DNA of 64,000 nucleotides from Thiohalocapsa halophila. GTDB taxonomy: Bacteria; Pseudomonadota; Gammaproteobacteria; Chromatiales; Chromatiaceae. The position numbers and the translations under genes are program-made. The stretch spans positions 1 through 64,000 of the forward strand of contig NZ_NRRV01000002.1 of the NCBI RefSeq assembly GCF_016583825.1, written 5' to 3'. Shown piece by piece: positions 9,075 through 18,069 of this stretch (positions are counted from its first letter, which is position 1; every line of letters begins with the position of its first letter). The notes beneath the pieces were generated by a model. The model saw nothing but the letters and a program-made list of their open reading frames with translations. It made no database searches and had not been told where the DNA came from.

Positions 9075-10634
9075 TCATGTCGGTGCCGACAGCAGTGTCA
9101 GCAGCCGGTCCAGCTCCGGCGGCGCGCGCGTATCGACGAAGAGCGTGCGCGCGCGCTCTGCCGGCGTCAGCGCCTCCCGGGACTTGAGCTGATGCTCCAG
9201 CACTTGGAGATCCGCCTCGGAGGCGTCCTTGCCAACGGCATAGCGCTCGGCGACCCGGCGGCGCAGCACGGACGGCGGCGCGTCCAGCGCCAGACAGTCG
9301 AAGGCACACCCCAATTCGTCCGCCAAGGCCCGAAACGGGTGCCGTCGCTCGCCCGACAGGAAGGTCGCGTCCACCAAGACCCCATAGCCTGCCTGCACGC
9401 ATTGTCGCGACAGCTCCAACAGGCGGGCATAGGTGCGCTCGCTGGCATGAGCAGCGTAGATACCCTGGTCGGGCTCCGCCTGGGTGCGAGCCATTGGGGG
9501 CAGTCCGAACAGACGCTTGCGCTCCACATCGGAGCGAATGTGGATGAGCGGCAGCCGCTCGGCGAGGGCCGCCGCCAGCGAGGTCTTGCCGCACCCGGAC
9601 AGGCCGCACAGCAAGACCACCCGCGGTACCCCCGGCTGCCTGCTGCAAGCCAGCGCGCGGTGCACATAGCCCCGCAGCACATCGTCCTGAGACGCATCGG
9701 CGTGATGGTGCTGCGCCGCACCGATGGCGGTCACCTTGGCGCGCACCATGGCCCGATAGACCAGGTAGAGCCGCAGAACCGCGAGCATGCCGTAGTCGCC
9801 GCTGTGCATCAGGTAGCCGTTCAGCAGCCGCCGGGCCTGGGCCGTCTCGCCGACATGCATGAGATCCATGAGCAGGAAGGCCAGCTCGCTGGCGGTGTCG
9901 ATCCAGCGCAGCGCGGGGTTGAACTCGATGCAGTCGAAGATCAGGGGCTCGCCATCGCGCACGGCGACGTTGCCCCGGTGCAGGTCGCCGTGGCACTCGC
10001 GGACATGGCCATCGCGCCGGCGCTGATCCAGCGTCTGCGCGAGCGCGTCGTACTGCCTCTGCGTCCACCGCTCCAGACGCGACAGCTGTGCCGCGAGCCG
10101 GCCATCCGGCGCGACGGCATCGCGGATCACGGAGAAATTCTCGCGCATCGGTGCCAGCACCTGATCCGGTGCACCGTACTCCCCAGCCGCAGATACCGCG
10201 GGGGCGTCGGCGTGGAATGCCGCCAAGCGCTCGGCCAGCGCGTCCGCGACGTCCGGCGTCAGGCGCCGACGCGTGAGCAACGCCGCCTGGCTGAAGCGGC
10301 GCATGTGCACGGCATAATCCAGCACCGGGCCGTCGCCGCCCAGCACCGGCGCTTGCGCTGTGCCGGTGATGGGGACAACGCCCAGGTAGAGCTCGGGCGC
10401 CAGGCGGCGGTTGAGGCGCACCTCCTCCTCGGCGAAGTGCTGGCGGCGCGCCAGGGTCGAAAAGTCCAGAAAGCCCAGATTCACGGGCTTCTTCAGCTTG
10501 TAGGCGTCGGCGCCCGCGAGCAGCACCCGGGAGATGTGCGTCTCGTGCACGGCGACATCGCCGGCCGCCGCGAGCTGCTCGCGCAGGCTTGCCACCAGCT
10601 CCGCTTGCCGACGGTCAACACAATCGCTGTCCAT
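9075..10634 (-). CDS. aminoglycoside-phosphotransferase-like kinase fused to a P-loop kinase
   Basis: About 519 residues in two halves. Residues 1-330 resemble the APH/choline kinase fold, with [12 protein letters not shown] as the Brenner catalytic motif and [19 protein letters not shown] as the metal-binding segment. From about 340 a P-loop kinase begins ([22 protein letters not shown]) with an RSDVERKR motif, like the predicted kinases of COG0645. This two-domain protein is common in proteobacteria (COG2187 plus COG0645), but its substrate is unknown; nothing suggests real antibiotic resistance. The ATG at 10634 is preferred over one at 10670. Confidence 0.75.
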   Translation of the reverse strand: MDSDCVDRRQAELVASLREQLAAAGDVAVHETHISRVLLAGADAYKLKKPVNLGFLDFSTLARRQHFAEEEVRLNRRLAPELYLGVVPITGTAQAPVLGGDGPVLDYAVHMRRFSQAALLTRRRLTPDVADALAERLAAFHADAPAVSAAGEYGAPDQVLAPMRENFSVIRDAVAPDGRLAAQLSRLERWTQRQYDALAQTLDQRRRDGHVRECHGDLHRGNVAVRDGEPLIFDCIEFNPALRWIDTASELAFLLMDLMHVGETAQARRLLNGYLMHSGDYGMLAVLRLYLVYRAMVRAKVTAIGAAQHHHADASQDDVLRGYVHRALACSRQPGVPRVVLLCGLSGCGKTSLAAALAERLPLIHIRSDVERKRLFGLPPMARTQAEPDQGIYAAHASERTYARLLELSRQCVQAGYGVLVDATFLSGERRHPFRALADELGCAFDCLALDAPPSVLRRRVAERYAVGKDASEADLQVLEHQLKSREALTPAERARTLFVDTRAPPELDRLLTLLSAPT

Positions 10635-10726
10635 GGCGGAATCAGCGCCTTCGGTACTTGCGCAACACACTGTTTCTCCCCATGATTACGTCATCACAAC
10701 ACGAACACCGACGCATGAGGTCAAAT

Positions 10727-10927
10727 ATGTCCATCGAACGCATCGTGCTCGCCGTCGCCGGCAGCTTCGTCCTGATCTCCGCCATCCTCGCCTACACCGT
10801 GAGCGAATGGTGGCTGCTCTTCACCGGCTTCGTGGGGCTGAACCTGCTCCAGTCCGCCTTCACCGGCTTCTGTCCGCTCGCCACCATCCTGAAGAAGCTC
10901 GGCAAGGAGCCGGGCGCCGCCTTCTGA
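10727..10927 (+). CDS. DUF2892 (YgaP-like) inner membrane protein
   Basis: A 66-residue membrane protein with two helices: [19 protein letters not shown] and [20 protein letters not shown], followed by [11 protein letters not shown]. This is the DUF2892 signature also found as the C-terminal membrane part of YgaP. The single cysteine after helix 2 is conserved in the family. GAGGT five bases upstream fixes the start at 10727. Stand-alone DUF2892 proteins are common near sulfur and rhodanese genes, but none lies beside this one. A bidirectional terminator follows. Confidence 0.85.
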   Translation: MSIERIVLAVAGSFVLISAILAYTVSEWWLLFTGFVGLNLLQSAFTGFCPLATILKKLGKEPGAAF

Positions 10928-10958
10928 GCGAACGGTCAAGCGGCCTGCGCCGCCGAGC

Positions 10959-10986
10959 AAAAAAGGCCCCGCCCGGGGCCTTTTTT
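10959..10986. terminator. bidirectional rho-independent terminator
   Basis: Six A residues, a perfect 6-bp stem (ggcccc / ggggcc) with a 4-nt loop, then six T residues. It can stop transcription from the DUF2892 gene on the plus strand and from the CopD-like gene on the minus strand. Confidence 0.9.
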
Positions 10987-10999
10987 GTGGGCTACCCGG

Positions 11000-11055
11000 C
11001 CCGATTAGCCGCCCCGATTGCCCGCCGCCCGATTGGCCGCCCCTCATTGGCCGCC
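11000..11055. repeat. four imperfect tandem 13-15 bp repeats
   Basis: Four units of the form cccgattRgccgcc with small length differences start near 11000, 11013, 11028 and 11042. They fill the gap between the terminator and the next convergent gene. No coding role is seen. Confidence 0.6.
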
Positions 11056-11080
11056 AGGGCAACGGCCGCGGGCAGTCGCT

Positions 11081-11566
11081 TCATTGTAGGTAACGCCCGG
11101 CAGAGCCCAGCATCGCCGTGACCAGACCGAGCCCGAGGTTGATCAGAATAATGCGCCGGATGGTGCCCACATGCTGCGCGGCCCCCGTCCAATCCTCAGC
11201 CGGCACGCGCTGAGCGAGGGCGCGATAGGGCACGAAGTAGAGATAGGCAAAGAGCGCGGTCATCACCAGCGCCAGCCCCATCATGACATGCACGTACCAG
11301 CGCATGTTGCCGTCGTAGACACCGAAGAAGATCCACAAGCCACTGGCCCAGAGCACGATCACGGCGATCCAGACCCAAACGAAGAAGCGATTGAACACCG
11401 CCAACAACAGCGGCAGCCGCTGCGGCGGCGCCAGCCGGGTCTGCGCCGACTGACGCAACGCGAAATGGGCGAAGAACATGCCGCCGACCCAAACGACGGT
11501 GGCGAGCTGGTGCAGGGCGATAGCGATGGCGAGCTGTGTGGTCATGGTACTGCGTTGGTCTGACAT
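11081..11566 (-). CDS. CopD-family membrane protein
   Basis: About 161 residues with four predicted helices. Helix 1 has HQLATVVWVGGMFFAHFALR, helix 2 FVWVWIAVIVLWASGLWIFF, helix 3 MRWYVHVMMGLALVMTALF, and helix 4 IILINLGLGLVTAMLGSAG. The histidine/tryptophan-glycine-glycine-methionine pattern in helix 1 and the mid-membrane histidine in helix 3 match CopD/DUF2269-like proteins, some of which are linked to copper handling or bind heme. The substrate here is unproven. The start is uncertain between 11566 and 11545, since neither has a clear ribosome binding site. It is convergent with the DUF2892 gene. Confidence 0.65.
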   Translation of the reverse strand: MSDQRSTMTTQLAIAIALHQLATVVWVGGMFFAHFALRQSAQTRLAPPQRLPLLLAVFNRFFVWVWIAVIVLWASGLWIFFGVYDGNMRWYVHVMMGLALVMTALFAYLYFVPYRALAQRVPAEDWTGAAQHVGTIRRIILINLGLGLVTAMLGSAGRYLQ

Positions 11567-11736
11567 GACGAGACGGCAGACGCCGCGTTGGCGCTCCCGC
11601 CAGGGTGCAGGACGGCCGGATCGCGGCCCGAGCAACTGCCGGAGGCGCTCCCGATTGATTGGCCTTACCTGCCCAATAATCGGGCGAAGCCCGCCCGGTT
11701 GTGAAGCCGATCAGGGGACCGATCGGCGGCAGCGGA

Positions 11737-12450
11737 TCAGCCTAGATCCGGCTCCGGCGGCATGGATGGCGTCGCGACCCGGTCCAGCAGCACCAGCGCA
11801 TTGCCACCGACCGCCACTCGCGCCACAGGCAAGCCGTCTCCGGCCGCCCAGCGCGCCACGGCCGCCTGCTTGCCGGCGCCGGTGACCAGCACCAGCATCC
11901 GCCGCGAGCGACACAGCGCCGAGGGCGTCAGGGAAACCCGATCCGGCGGCGGCTTTGGGGCATCGTGCACCGGCATCACCAGTGGACCGGGGCAGATCTC
12001 GTGGCCCGGGAAAAGGCTCGCGGTGTGGCCATCTTCACCCATGCCCAAGAGCACGAGGTCGAAGGGGACCGCCCCAGCCACCACGGGCTCGTAGGCCGCG
12101 CTGGCGGCCGCCGCGCCCTGCTCCGCGGGTATCGGGTGCACCTGCTCCCTCGGAACGGGGACTTTCGCGAGCCAGACATCGTCGGCGGCGCGGCTGTTGC
12201 GCTCGGGCGAATCCGGCGGCAGACAGCGCTCATCGCCGTGGTAGAGGTGCCAATGCGCCCAGTCGGCCTGCGCCTGCGCCAGCAGTCGATAGGCCGCAAG
12301 CGGCGTCGACCCCCCGGCCAGCACCAGCCGAAAGGCACCGCGCGCAGCGATGGCATCGGCGGCGGCATCCAGAATCAACCGCGCCGTTTCGGCGGCGACG
12401 GCCTCGGTGTCCGCCAGCACCTGTGTCTCGACACCAGTGAGCTGCATCAT
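11737..12450 (-). CDS. pgl: 6-phosphogluconolactonase
   Basis: A 237-residue cytosolic enzyme that hydrolyses 6-phosphogluconolactone in the oxidative pentose phosphate pathway. Family motifs are clear: LVLAGGSTPLAAYRLL near the N-terminus, HLYHGDERCLPPDSPERN, FDLVLLGMGEDGHTASLFPG, and RVSLTPSALCRSR. The start at 12450 has GGAGG seven bases upstream; a longer in-frame reading to 12810 has no family resemblance. It stands alone, without zwf or edd nearby. Confidence 0.93.
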   Translation of the reverse strand: MMQLTGVETQVLADTEAVAAETARLILDAAADAIAARGAFRLVLAGGSTPLAAYRLLAQAQADWAHWHLYHGDERCLPPDSPERNSRAADDVWLAKVPVPREQVHPIPAEQGAAAASAAYEPVVAGAVPFDLVLLGMGEDGHTASLFPGHEICPGPLVMPVHDAPKPPPDRVSLTPSALCRSRRMLVLVTGAGKQAAVARWAAGDGLPVARVAVGGNALVLLDRVATPSMPPEPDLG

Positions 12451-12784
12451 GATCCTGCCTCCCGGCTCGGCCTGCCAGATGCCGTGGCGCCGGGCGCCCC
12501 TGCGCTCGGCCCGTCGCACGGCGTTCGCTGTCCTATGGTACGGGCTATGTGCGGTATGGCCTAGGGCAGTCAATGCTCCGGCCGCCCGGGCAGGCCGAGC
12601 GGGGAGCCGGGTCACCGCGGCTGTGCGCCGAGGCGCTGCACCCAGACGGGCCTGCCGGCAGGCTGGGCAACGGCCCAGGCTGCGCCTACACTGCGCCCCG
12701 CTGCCAGCTGGAGCAACGCCCCTCACCGGCTGCGCTACAGGCGCGCCTGCATGTCCCCACCCTTTGCACGTCCCCAACTCCCGT
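12451..12784. other. divergent intergenic region
   Basis: Gap between leftward pgl and the rightward pseudo-receiver gene. Reading frames cross it but none shows family resemblance, and I see no clear promoter or hairpin. Confidence 0.4.
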
Positions 12785-13375
12785 ATGTCCCCACCCATGG
12801 TCCTGCTCATCGAGGCTTGCGACGCCAGGCGTTATGCCGTGCGCCTGGAGCTCAAGCCGCTCGGTGCCGAAGTCCGCCAGGCACACAGCGTCGAGCAGGC
12901 GCTGGCGTTCGTGGGCGAACGCCAGCCCGACCTCATCATCTGCGCTCCGTCGCTGCCCGGCATGAACGCGTTGGACTTGCTGGAGCTGCTGCGCCTGCGC
13001 TACGGCGCCGGCGCCGCACCCGTTGTCATTCATTGCCGTGACGAGACTTGGCCGCTGGCCGACGCGGCCTTGCAGCGCGGTGCACTCGCAGTGGTGGGCT
13101 CGGGCGCGCTCGCGCAGGGACTTCCGACTTGGCTGCGCGCGGGCAGTGCCCCGGCGCAATCCGCTGTCGCGGCCACCATGGGCACGCCGGCGCGGATGTC
13201 GCAGCCGCCGGATCATATGGGCGAGCGATCGCTCCCGAGCACCGCCGGCGCGAGCGCAACGGCGGCGCCAGCGCAGCGGGGCGTGCTGGTCCCGCATTGT
13301 TTCGGTCAGGTGCTCGCCGGCGTGCTCCTCGGGCTGCTGCTCGGGCTCTGGATCACGGCGATGCTGGCGCCCTGA
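12785..13375 (+). CDS. degenerate response-regulator receiver with C-terminal membrane anchor
   Basis: A 196-residue protein. Residues 4-120 follow the receiver fold (MVLLIEACDARRYAVRLEL, then PDLIICAPSLPGMNALDLL), but the key residues are gone. The phospho-acceptor aspartate is replaced by alanine in IICAPSLPG, the acidic pair by E-A, and the conserved Thr and Lys are not seen. A proline/alanine linker follows, then a single C-terminal helix (VLAGVLLGLLLGLWITAML), so the domain would hang from the inner membrane facing the cytoplasm. It probably works by protein-protein contact, not phosphorylation. Start could also be 12797. No histidine kinase is adjacent. Confidence 0.7.
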   Translation: MSPPMVLLIEACDARRYAVRLELKPLGAEVRQAHSVEQALAFVGERQPDLIICAPSLPGMNALDLLELLRLRYGAGAAPVVIHCRDETWPLADAALQRGALAVVGSGALAQGLPTWLRAGSAPAQSAVAATMGTPARMSQPPDHMGERSLPSTAGASATAAPAQRGVLVPHCFGQVLAGVLLGLLLGLWITAMLAP

Positions 13376-13565
13376 AAAACCAATCAGGCAAGCACGCGGG
13401 AGCAGCGGTCGGTGAGCCGTCGCGGCGGCCTGACACGGTGATAGGGCGCGGCCACAGGGCACAGGGCGCTTGACGCCCGACGTGTGGTCCAGTACCACTG
13501 CCATTGGCCCACCGCGTCAGCGAGCGCAGCGCGGGACGGGCCGACAACCGACGAGGACGACTTCC

Positions 13566-13925
13566 ATGGCAGAGACGATGCAAGACATCTTGAATCCCGG
13601 TGCCCGGACCCATGACCCCGACTTCCCGGATGCACCGGCGGATTGGACGAGCGCGAGCGCCGCGGCAACCGCCAAGGACGAGGGCATCACGCTGACGGAC
13701 GACCACTGGGCCGTGATCCGCGCACTCCAGCATTTCTTTGCCGAGGACGAAGCGCCAAGCGTCCGCACCGTGCACGATGCCCTGGACGAGCGCTTCCACG
13801 GCAAAGGCGGCATCAAGTACTTGTATGAGATCTTCCCGGGCGGTCCGGTGGCTCAGGGCTCGCGCTTGGCGGGTCTGGAGCCTCCGCCCGGGTCGGTGGA
13901 CTCCTCCTTTGGCAGCGTGCAGTAG
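13566..13925 (+). CDS. cysteine-free DsrC/TusE-family protein (RspA type)
   Basis: A 119-residue member of the DsrC/TusE family. Conserved phrases are present: [33 protein letters not shown], the helix GKGGIKYLYEIFPGGPVAQG, and RLAGLEPPPGSV. In DsrC and TusE the C-terminal arm ends in one or two redox cysteines that carry sulfur; here the GCV position is GSV and the whole protein has no cysteine. Such members have been called RspA and are thought to be regulatory, not sulfur-carrying. GAGGA lies 8 bases before the ATG. The next gene, 100 bp downstream, is unrecognised. The fold assignment is firm; the function is not known. Confidence 0.85.
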   Translation: MAETMQDILNPGARTHDPDFPDAPADWTSASAAATAKDEGITLTDDHWAVIRALQHFFAEDEAPSVRTVHDALDERFHGKGGIKYLYEIFPGGPVAQGSRLAGLEPPPGSVDSSFGSVQ

Positions 13926-14030
13926 CCCAAGCCAGCGAGCTCGGCTAGCGTAACGGCGGGGCACAACCGCCGGCGCTGGACCAGCAGGCACCCCTTGGAC
14001 CCACAGCAAACGGATCGCCGGGCGCGGAGC

Positions 14031-15902
14031 ATGCAGGCACCGGACGCGGTGATAGGGCTCCTGGCGAGGGTCAGGCGTTGGCTCGGCCGCGATCTGCCGC
14101 CGCGCACGCTCGAGCTACGCTTCGCGCCGACATCGCAGCGCCGACAAGGGCGCCGCCCCCCGCTGACCCCGGAGGCCGCACACGAAGCCCTCGGGCGCCA
14201 CAGCACGACGCCAGAGGCATACCTGACCGAGCTGCTGAGCATCGCCGCCGGCAGCAACCATTGGCCGCTGTCGTCCAAGCGGCGCATGGCCCTGCTGGAG
14301 TCGCTGACCGGGTGGTTCTATGTGGCGGCGGCGCCGGCACTGGTGCAATTGCTCCATCAGGGCAGCGGCATCCCGGAGCCGCCGCTGCGCCGCGAGACAC
14401 TGGAGCTGCAGGATCGGTGCGCAACGGCGCTGGTGGAGGGATATCGCATCGTCTTCAGCGCCGGCTATCAGGCCAGCAACTTCTCCTACTGCCGGGCCCG
14501 TGCACGCGTCTACCGCAGTGCCTGCCGACTGCTGGAGCTCATTAAGCTGCGCCAGCGCATCGCCGGCGTGCGCTACATGGAGCTGGAATCCGACGCCTGG
14601 CGCCTTGCGCACACAGTGTTCGCTGCCATGCGCACCTGCGAGCCGGCGGACAAGACGCTGGATGCCCTATCCCTGCGCAACCAGGCCCTGGATCACCGCA
14701 CCCAGGCCTCGCTGCGTCAGCATTACACGGCGCTGGCAACCTACGGCATCCTTGATTACTCCGCGTGGCCGGAGCACGAGCAGCTCGCCATCGACCGCTA
14801 CAGCGCCGCCGTGCCCGACGCAATCCGCGTGCTCGATTACGACCCCGAGCGCGAGATAAAGCCCTGGCATCAGTTCGCAAGCTGCTACGACCAGGGTCCA
14901 CCGGCGCGCCATCCGCCCGAGGACGAGCGCCATGGCCCCACGCTGCTCCTCGACCATCACGAGCTCGCCGCCCATATCCGCGCGGACGCGCGCGGCCTGT
15001 TGGGCGCCGTCGCCAAGGGCGAGAACCTCCGCATGCCACCGCGATTGGCACGCGTCGATGCCGATCAACGCATGGCCGTGGCCTATCTGCTGCAGCGCAA
15101 CCTGCGCCTTCCGGAAGACTGGCCGGACGACTGGGCGGACGCGACGGAGGAGGCAAAGGAGCATCGGGACCTGCGCATCTATGTCGGCTTCGAGGAGGTT
15201 CGCAACCACCTGCGGACGGTCTTCCGGCGCGACCATGACAGCCGCTTGAAGCGCTCACGGGAGCTCACGGACCTGTTTGCGAAGCATTCGGCGATGATTG
15301 GCGAGGATGACTCCGCGACGCGACGGACATTGTGGTATGTCCTGCGCGACAGTCAGGACGGTATGCGCATCAGGACGCAGGAGACGCGCTTCACGAACCG
15401 GATGTTCGTCGGCAACCTGCTCGCCTACGGCTTCGGCGACGAGGTGGCGAACGCGCCGCGCATCGGCAAGGTGAACCGCATCTACCGGCCTGTCGCGGGT
15501 ATCGTCATGCTCGACATCGACTATCTGGCGAGCTTCGCCGCGCCCGCGCGCCTGTTCGCCTGCCGGCCAGCGCCAACGCCGGCGGCCAGCGGGGACGTCA
15601 CCGCGGCGGCTGTCACCGAAGACGACCTCATGGACGAGCCCTTGACATGTTTGCTGACACACCACCCGCAGCAGGGCTGGGGCATTATCACGCCCCCGGC
15701 GGAGGGGCTTTGGCAGCAGTCCCTGGTGTGCTTGCGCATGGGCCGGCGCTACAGCCGCGCGCGCCTCGGCGACGCGCAGGACGTTACCGATGAGTTCTAT
15801 CGCTTCCAGGTGTCGTCTGCCGGCTTCCCGGACAAACCGCCGCGCTATCCGCAGGTCGCGGCCCGCGCGAGCATACAGGCCGCCACCGACGCAGCCGGCT
15901 GA
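14031..15902 (+). CDS. uncharacterised protein with possible PilZ-like C-terminus
   Basis: A protein of about 623 residues that I do not recognise. No signal peptide or membrane helix is seen. The first 400 residues look largely helical and charged, with many arginines. Near residues 440-520 the pattern changes to strands: a TLWYVLRDSQDGMRI phrase, then VGNLLAYG, then RIGKVNRIYRPVAGIVMLD. The SxxG turn and strand spacing recall degenerate PilZ domains, so a cyclic-di-GMP-related role is possible but weak. A TTG at 13995 would add 12 residues. It follows the RspA-like gene by about 100 bp and is probably cotranscribed. Confidence 0.6.
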   Translation: MQAPDAVIGLLARVRRWLGRDLPPRTLELRFAPTSQRRQGRRPPLTPEAAHEALGRHSTTPEAYLTELLSIAAGSNHWPLSSKRRMALLESLTGWFYVAAAPALVQLLHQGSGIPEPPLRRETLELQDRCATALVEGYRIVFSAGYQASNFSYCRARARVYRSACRLLELIKLRQRIAGVRYMELESDAWRLAHTVFAAMRTCEPADKTLDALSLRNQALDHRTQASLRQHYTALATYGILDYSAWPEHEQLAIDRYSAAVPDAIRVLDYDPEREIKPWHQFASCYDQGPPARHPPEDERHGPTLLLDHHELAAHIRADARGLLGAVAKGENLRMPPRLARVDADQRMAVAYLLQRNLRLPEDWPDDWADATEEAKEHRDLRIYVGFEEVRNHLRTVFRRDHDSRLKRSRELTDLFAKHSAMIGEDDSATRRTLWYVLRDSQDGMRIRTQETRFTNRMFVGNLLAYGFGDEVANAPRIGKVNRIYRPVAGIVMLDIDYLASFAAPARLFACRPAPTPAASGDVTAAAVTEDDLMDEPLTCLLTHHPQQGWGIITPPAEGLWQQSLVCLRMGRRYSRARLGDAQDVTDEFYRFQVSSAGFPDKPPRYPQVAARASIQAATDAAG

Positions 15903-16092
15903 GACTGTCCCGGTGCAGCGGGCGGATGCACATGTCTGATTCGATCGCGAAGCCGCGGTGATACCGCCGGGCTGTCGTCGACGTTGAGCGAAGCCTGGCT
16001 TCAGGCACAATAGTGCGTCACCCAATCCGGCCGCGCAGCACCCGGCCACCCACGGCCCGCCTAAGGGGCCCCTAGAGCTTCGCGGAGTCGTT

Positions 16093-17124
16093 ATGGAGCC
16101 CACAGCCGCCGTCGTCTGGACCCAGTACGGGCTTTGCGTCCTGGCCATCGGTATCGCCGGTGTCAAGCTCACCGACTATGGCGACTCCATCGCCGACAAG
16201 ACCGGCATGGGGGGGTCTTGGGTCGGGCTGGTGCTCATCGCCACCGTCACCTCACTGCCGGAGCTGGCGACGGGAATCACGGCCGCCACTGTCGCCATGG
16301 TGCCGGACATCGCGGCCGGCGACATCTATGGCAGCTGTGTCTACAACCTGGTGCTGCTGGCGGTTTTGGACCTCTTTAGCCGGCGTGGGCCGATCCTCTC
16401 ACGCGTGCAGCGCCAGCATGTGATGACCGCCGGCTTCGGCATCCTGCTGATCAGCATCTCCGGCCTTGCGCTGCTGGCATCGAAGGCGGGCCTGTCCACA
16501 CTGGCCGGCCACCTGTCCTGGGGCACCCCGGCAATCCTGGTGGTCTATGCGGTGGCCATCCGCACCCTGCACGGCTATCAGGAAGAGGAGGTCGAAGAGT
16601 TCGCCGACCAGGAGCCGGACCGCTACGCGGAGCACTCGCTGAAGTGGGTGGCGCGGCGCTACGGGATCGCGGCCTCGGTGGTGGTGCTGGCGGGCATCGC
16701 ACTGCCCTATGTCTCCGAGGATCTGGCGGTGGTGATGGACTGGAACCAATCCTTTACGGGCACGCTGTTCACGGCGCTCAGCACTTCGCTGCCGGAGCTG
16801 GTGGTCACCCTAGCAGCGCTGCGCCTGGGCGCCGTGGACATGGCCGCAGGCAACGTCCTCGGCAGCAACCTGTTCAATATCCTGGTGCTGGCCATCGATG
16901 ACCTGGTCTACACCCAGGGCTCGTTCTTCGCCGACATCTCCGAGGGCCACCTAGTCTCCGCCTTCACGGCCGTGGCCATGACCGGCATCGTCGTCGCCGG
17001 CATCTATTACCGACCCCGAATCCGAGTCCTCGGCATCGGCAGCTGGGCGAGCTTGGCCCTCATCGGACTCTTCGTGCTGAACGCCTGGCTCTCGTTCCAT
17101 ATCGGCGAGCCCCCCGTCCACTGA
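16093..17124 (+). CDS. CaCA-family sodium/calcium exchanger-like transporter
   Basis: A 343-residue inner membrane protein of about ten helices. Two inverted alpha-repeats define the family: TVTSLPELATGITAA followed by GDIYGSCVYNLVLLA in the first half, and ALSTSLPELVVTLAALRLG followed by GNVLGSNLFNILVLAIDD in the second. The glutamates and the S/T-S-L-P-E motifs line the cation site in YrbG/NCX proteins. A charged cytoplasmic loop (EEEVEEFADQEPDRY) separates the halves. The substrate (calcium, sodium or another cation) cannot be read from the sequence. The start at 16093 puts the first helix immediately after it. Confidence 0.88.
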   Translation: MEPTAAVVWTQYGLCVLAIGIAGVKLTDYGDSIADKTGMGGSWVGLVLIATVTSLPELATGITAATVAMVPDIAAGDIYGSCVYNLVLLAVLDLFSRRGPILSRVQRQHVMTAGFGILLISISGLALLASKAGLSTLAGHLSWGTPAILVVYAVAIRTLHGYQEEEVEEFADQEPDRYAEHSLKWVARRYGIAASVVVLAGIALPYVSEDLAVVMDWNQSFTGTLFTALSTSLPELVVTLAALRLGAVDMAAGNVLGSNLFNILVLAIDDLVYTQGSFFADISEGHLVSAFTAVAMTGIVVAGIYYRPRIRVLGIGSWASLALIGLFVLNAWLSFHIGEPPVH

Positions 17125-17152
17125 GGCGGCGGGCTTGCGCGGTCACTCGCTC

Positions 17153-17641
17153 ATGGAGGCCGCCTACGTGGTGCACCAAAGTAGCGCCCGGCTGCGGCTG
17201 CGGGTGCCTGCACGCCGGCACAATGGGCCTTGGCTCGAGACCGCGGCCATCGCCTTACGACAGGCGCCGGGCATCACGTCGGTGCGCAGCTGCGCCGCCA
17301 CGGCCTGCCTCACACTGCATCTGGCAGCGCAGACGCGCAGCGCCGCTGCACTGGCGCAACCGGCGCTGAGGACCGCTGGTATTCGGTTGGTGGGCTCGCC
17401 TTCGCCCCGGATCGCGGCGCACCATCCCCAGTGCACCCCGCCGCCACAGCCGATTGCGGCGACCGGCCTGCGCGCCGACCGACGCACCCTTGCGCTGACG
17501 CTGTTCCTGCTGCTGCTGGCGCGCCATTTGGTGCGCAGCGGCTGGCTGGTGCCCGGGCTGGCGCTGGCCTGGTACCTGTGGGAGAGCTTGCCGATACTGC
17601 GGCGCACCATGCGGGGGAGCAGCGAGCGCACCGGATCCTGA
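17153..17641 (+). CDS. small membrane protein with HMA_2-like domain
   Basis: About 162 residues. Residues 1-65 (AYVVHQSSARLRLRVPARR, then APGITSVRSCAATACLTLHL) follow the heavy-metal-associated-like HMA_2 pattern: a strand of alternating arginines, a helix, and a V-R-x-N/S-x-x-T-x-S-L strand. It lacks the MxCxxC metal site, so metal binding is doubtful. The C-terminal part has a hydrophobic stretch (LALTLFLLLLARHL) and a second one (WLVPGLALAWYLWESLPIL). A TTG at 17135 is an alternative start. It follows the exchanger gene by 28 bp, so the two may be cotranscribed. Confidence 0.55.
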   Translation: MEAAYVVHQSSARLRLRVPARRHNGPWLETAAIALRQAPGITSVRSCAATACLTLHLAAQTRSAAALAQPALRTAGIRLVGSPSPRIAAHHPQCTPPPQPIAATGLRADRRTLALTLFLLLLARHLVRSGWLVPGLALAWYLWESLPILRRTMRGSSERTGS

Positions 17642-17747
17642 TATCGCCGCGGCATCGACGCGCCGCCACAATGGCGATCAGCTCCGCATCGGGTGCAGGC
17701 GAGTTAATCTAGAGCCGGTGTCTGAGAAACGAAGACCGAATCCGGGC

Positions 17748-17930
17748 TCAGTCGTCCGCGTCCGGAAAGCGCCGCGGGTCGCGCTCGTCGACATCGTCGT
17801 CCATCAGAATGCGCTGGCCGTCGCCGTCGAGGTCTTCGAACTGCCCGCTGCGGGCGGCCCAGAAGAGCACGCCCACGGCGACCAGGCCGAGCACCAGCAT
17901 GCCGGGGATCAGGCCGTAGATGACTTCCAT
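17748..17930 (-). CDS. ccoS: cbb3 oxidase maturation protein CcoS
   Basis: A 60-residue inner membrane protein: MEVIYGLIPGMLVLGLVAVG forms the single helix, followed by the family phrase FWAARSGQFEDLDGDGQRIL and an acidic tail. CcoS is needed to insert heme and copper into the cbb3 oxidase. It is the last gene of ccoG-ccoH-ccoI-ccoS, 139 bp after ccoI, with a small repeat in the gap. Confidence 0.93.
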   Translation of the reverse strand: MEVIYGLIPGMLVLGLVAVGVLFWAARSGQFEDLDGDGQRILMDDDVDERDPRRFPDADD

Positions 17931-17977
17931 CGCTGCCTCCGCAGGGGTGTTCGGAATACCGGCTCGCCGCTTGGCTA

Positions 17978-18011
17978 GGGCCGGTTCTTTCTTGGGGCCG
18001 GTTCTTGCTTG
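17978..18011. repeat. two tandem 17-bp repeats
   Basis: Two adjacent 17-bp units, gggccggttcttKcttg, differ at one base. They lie in the gap between ccoI and ccoS. Confidence 0.7.
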
Positions 18012-18069
18012 GGGGACCGTTCGCTGGCCGAGCGCTTGATAGGCGGCCCGTTGTTGGGGACCGCCGGGA

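Noticed and set aside
9075..10634. Antibiotic resistance gene
   Set aside because: The aminoglycoside-phosphotransferase fold is shared by many kinases, and the fused P-loop kinase is a widespread housekeeping arrangement.
13566..13925. Calling the DsrC homologue tusE or dsrC
   Set aside because: It has no cysteine at all, so it cannot act in sulfur relay, which both names imply.
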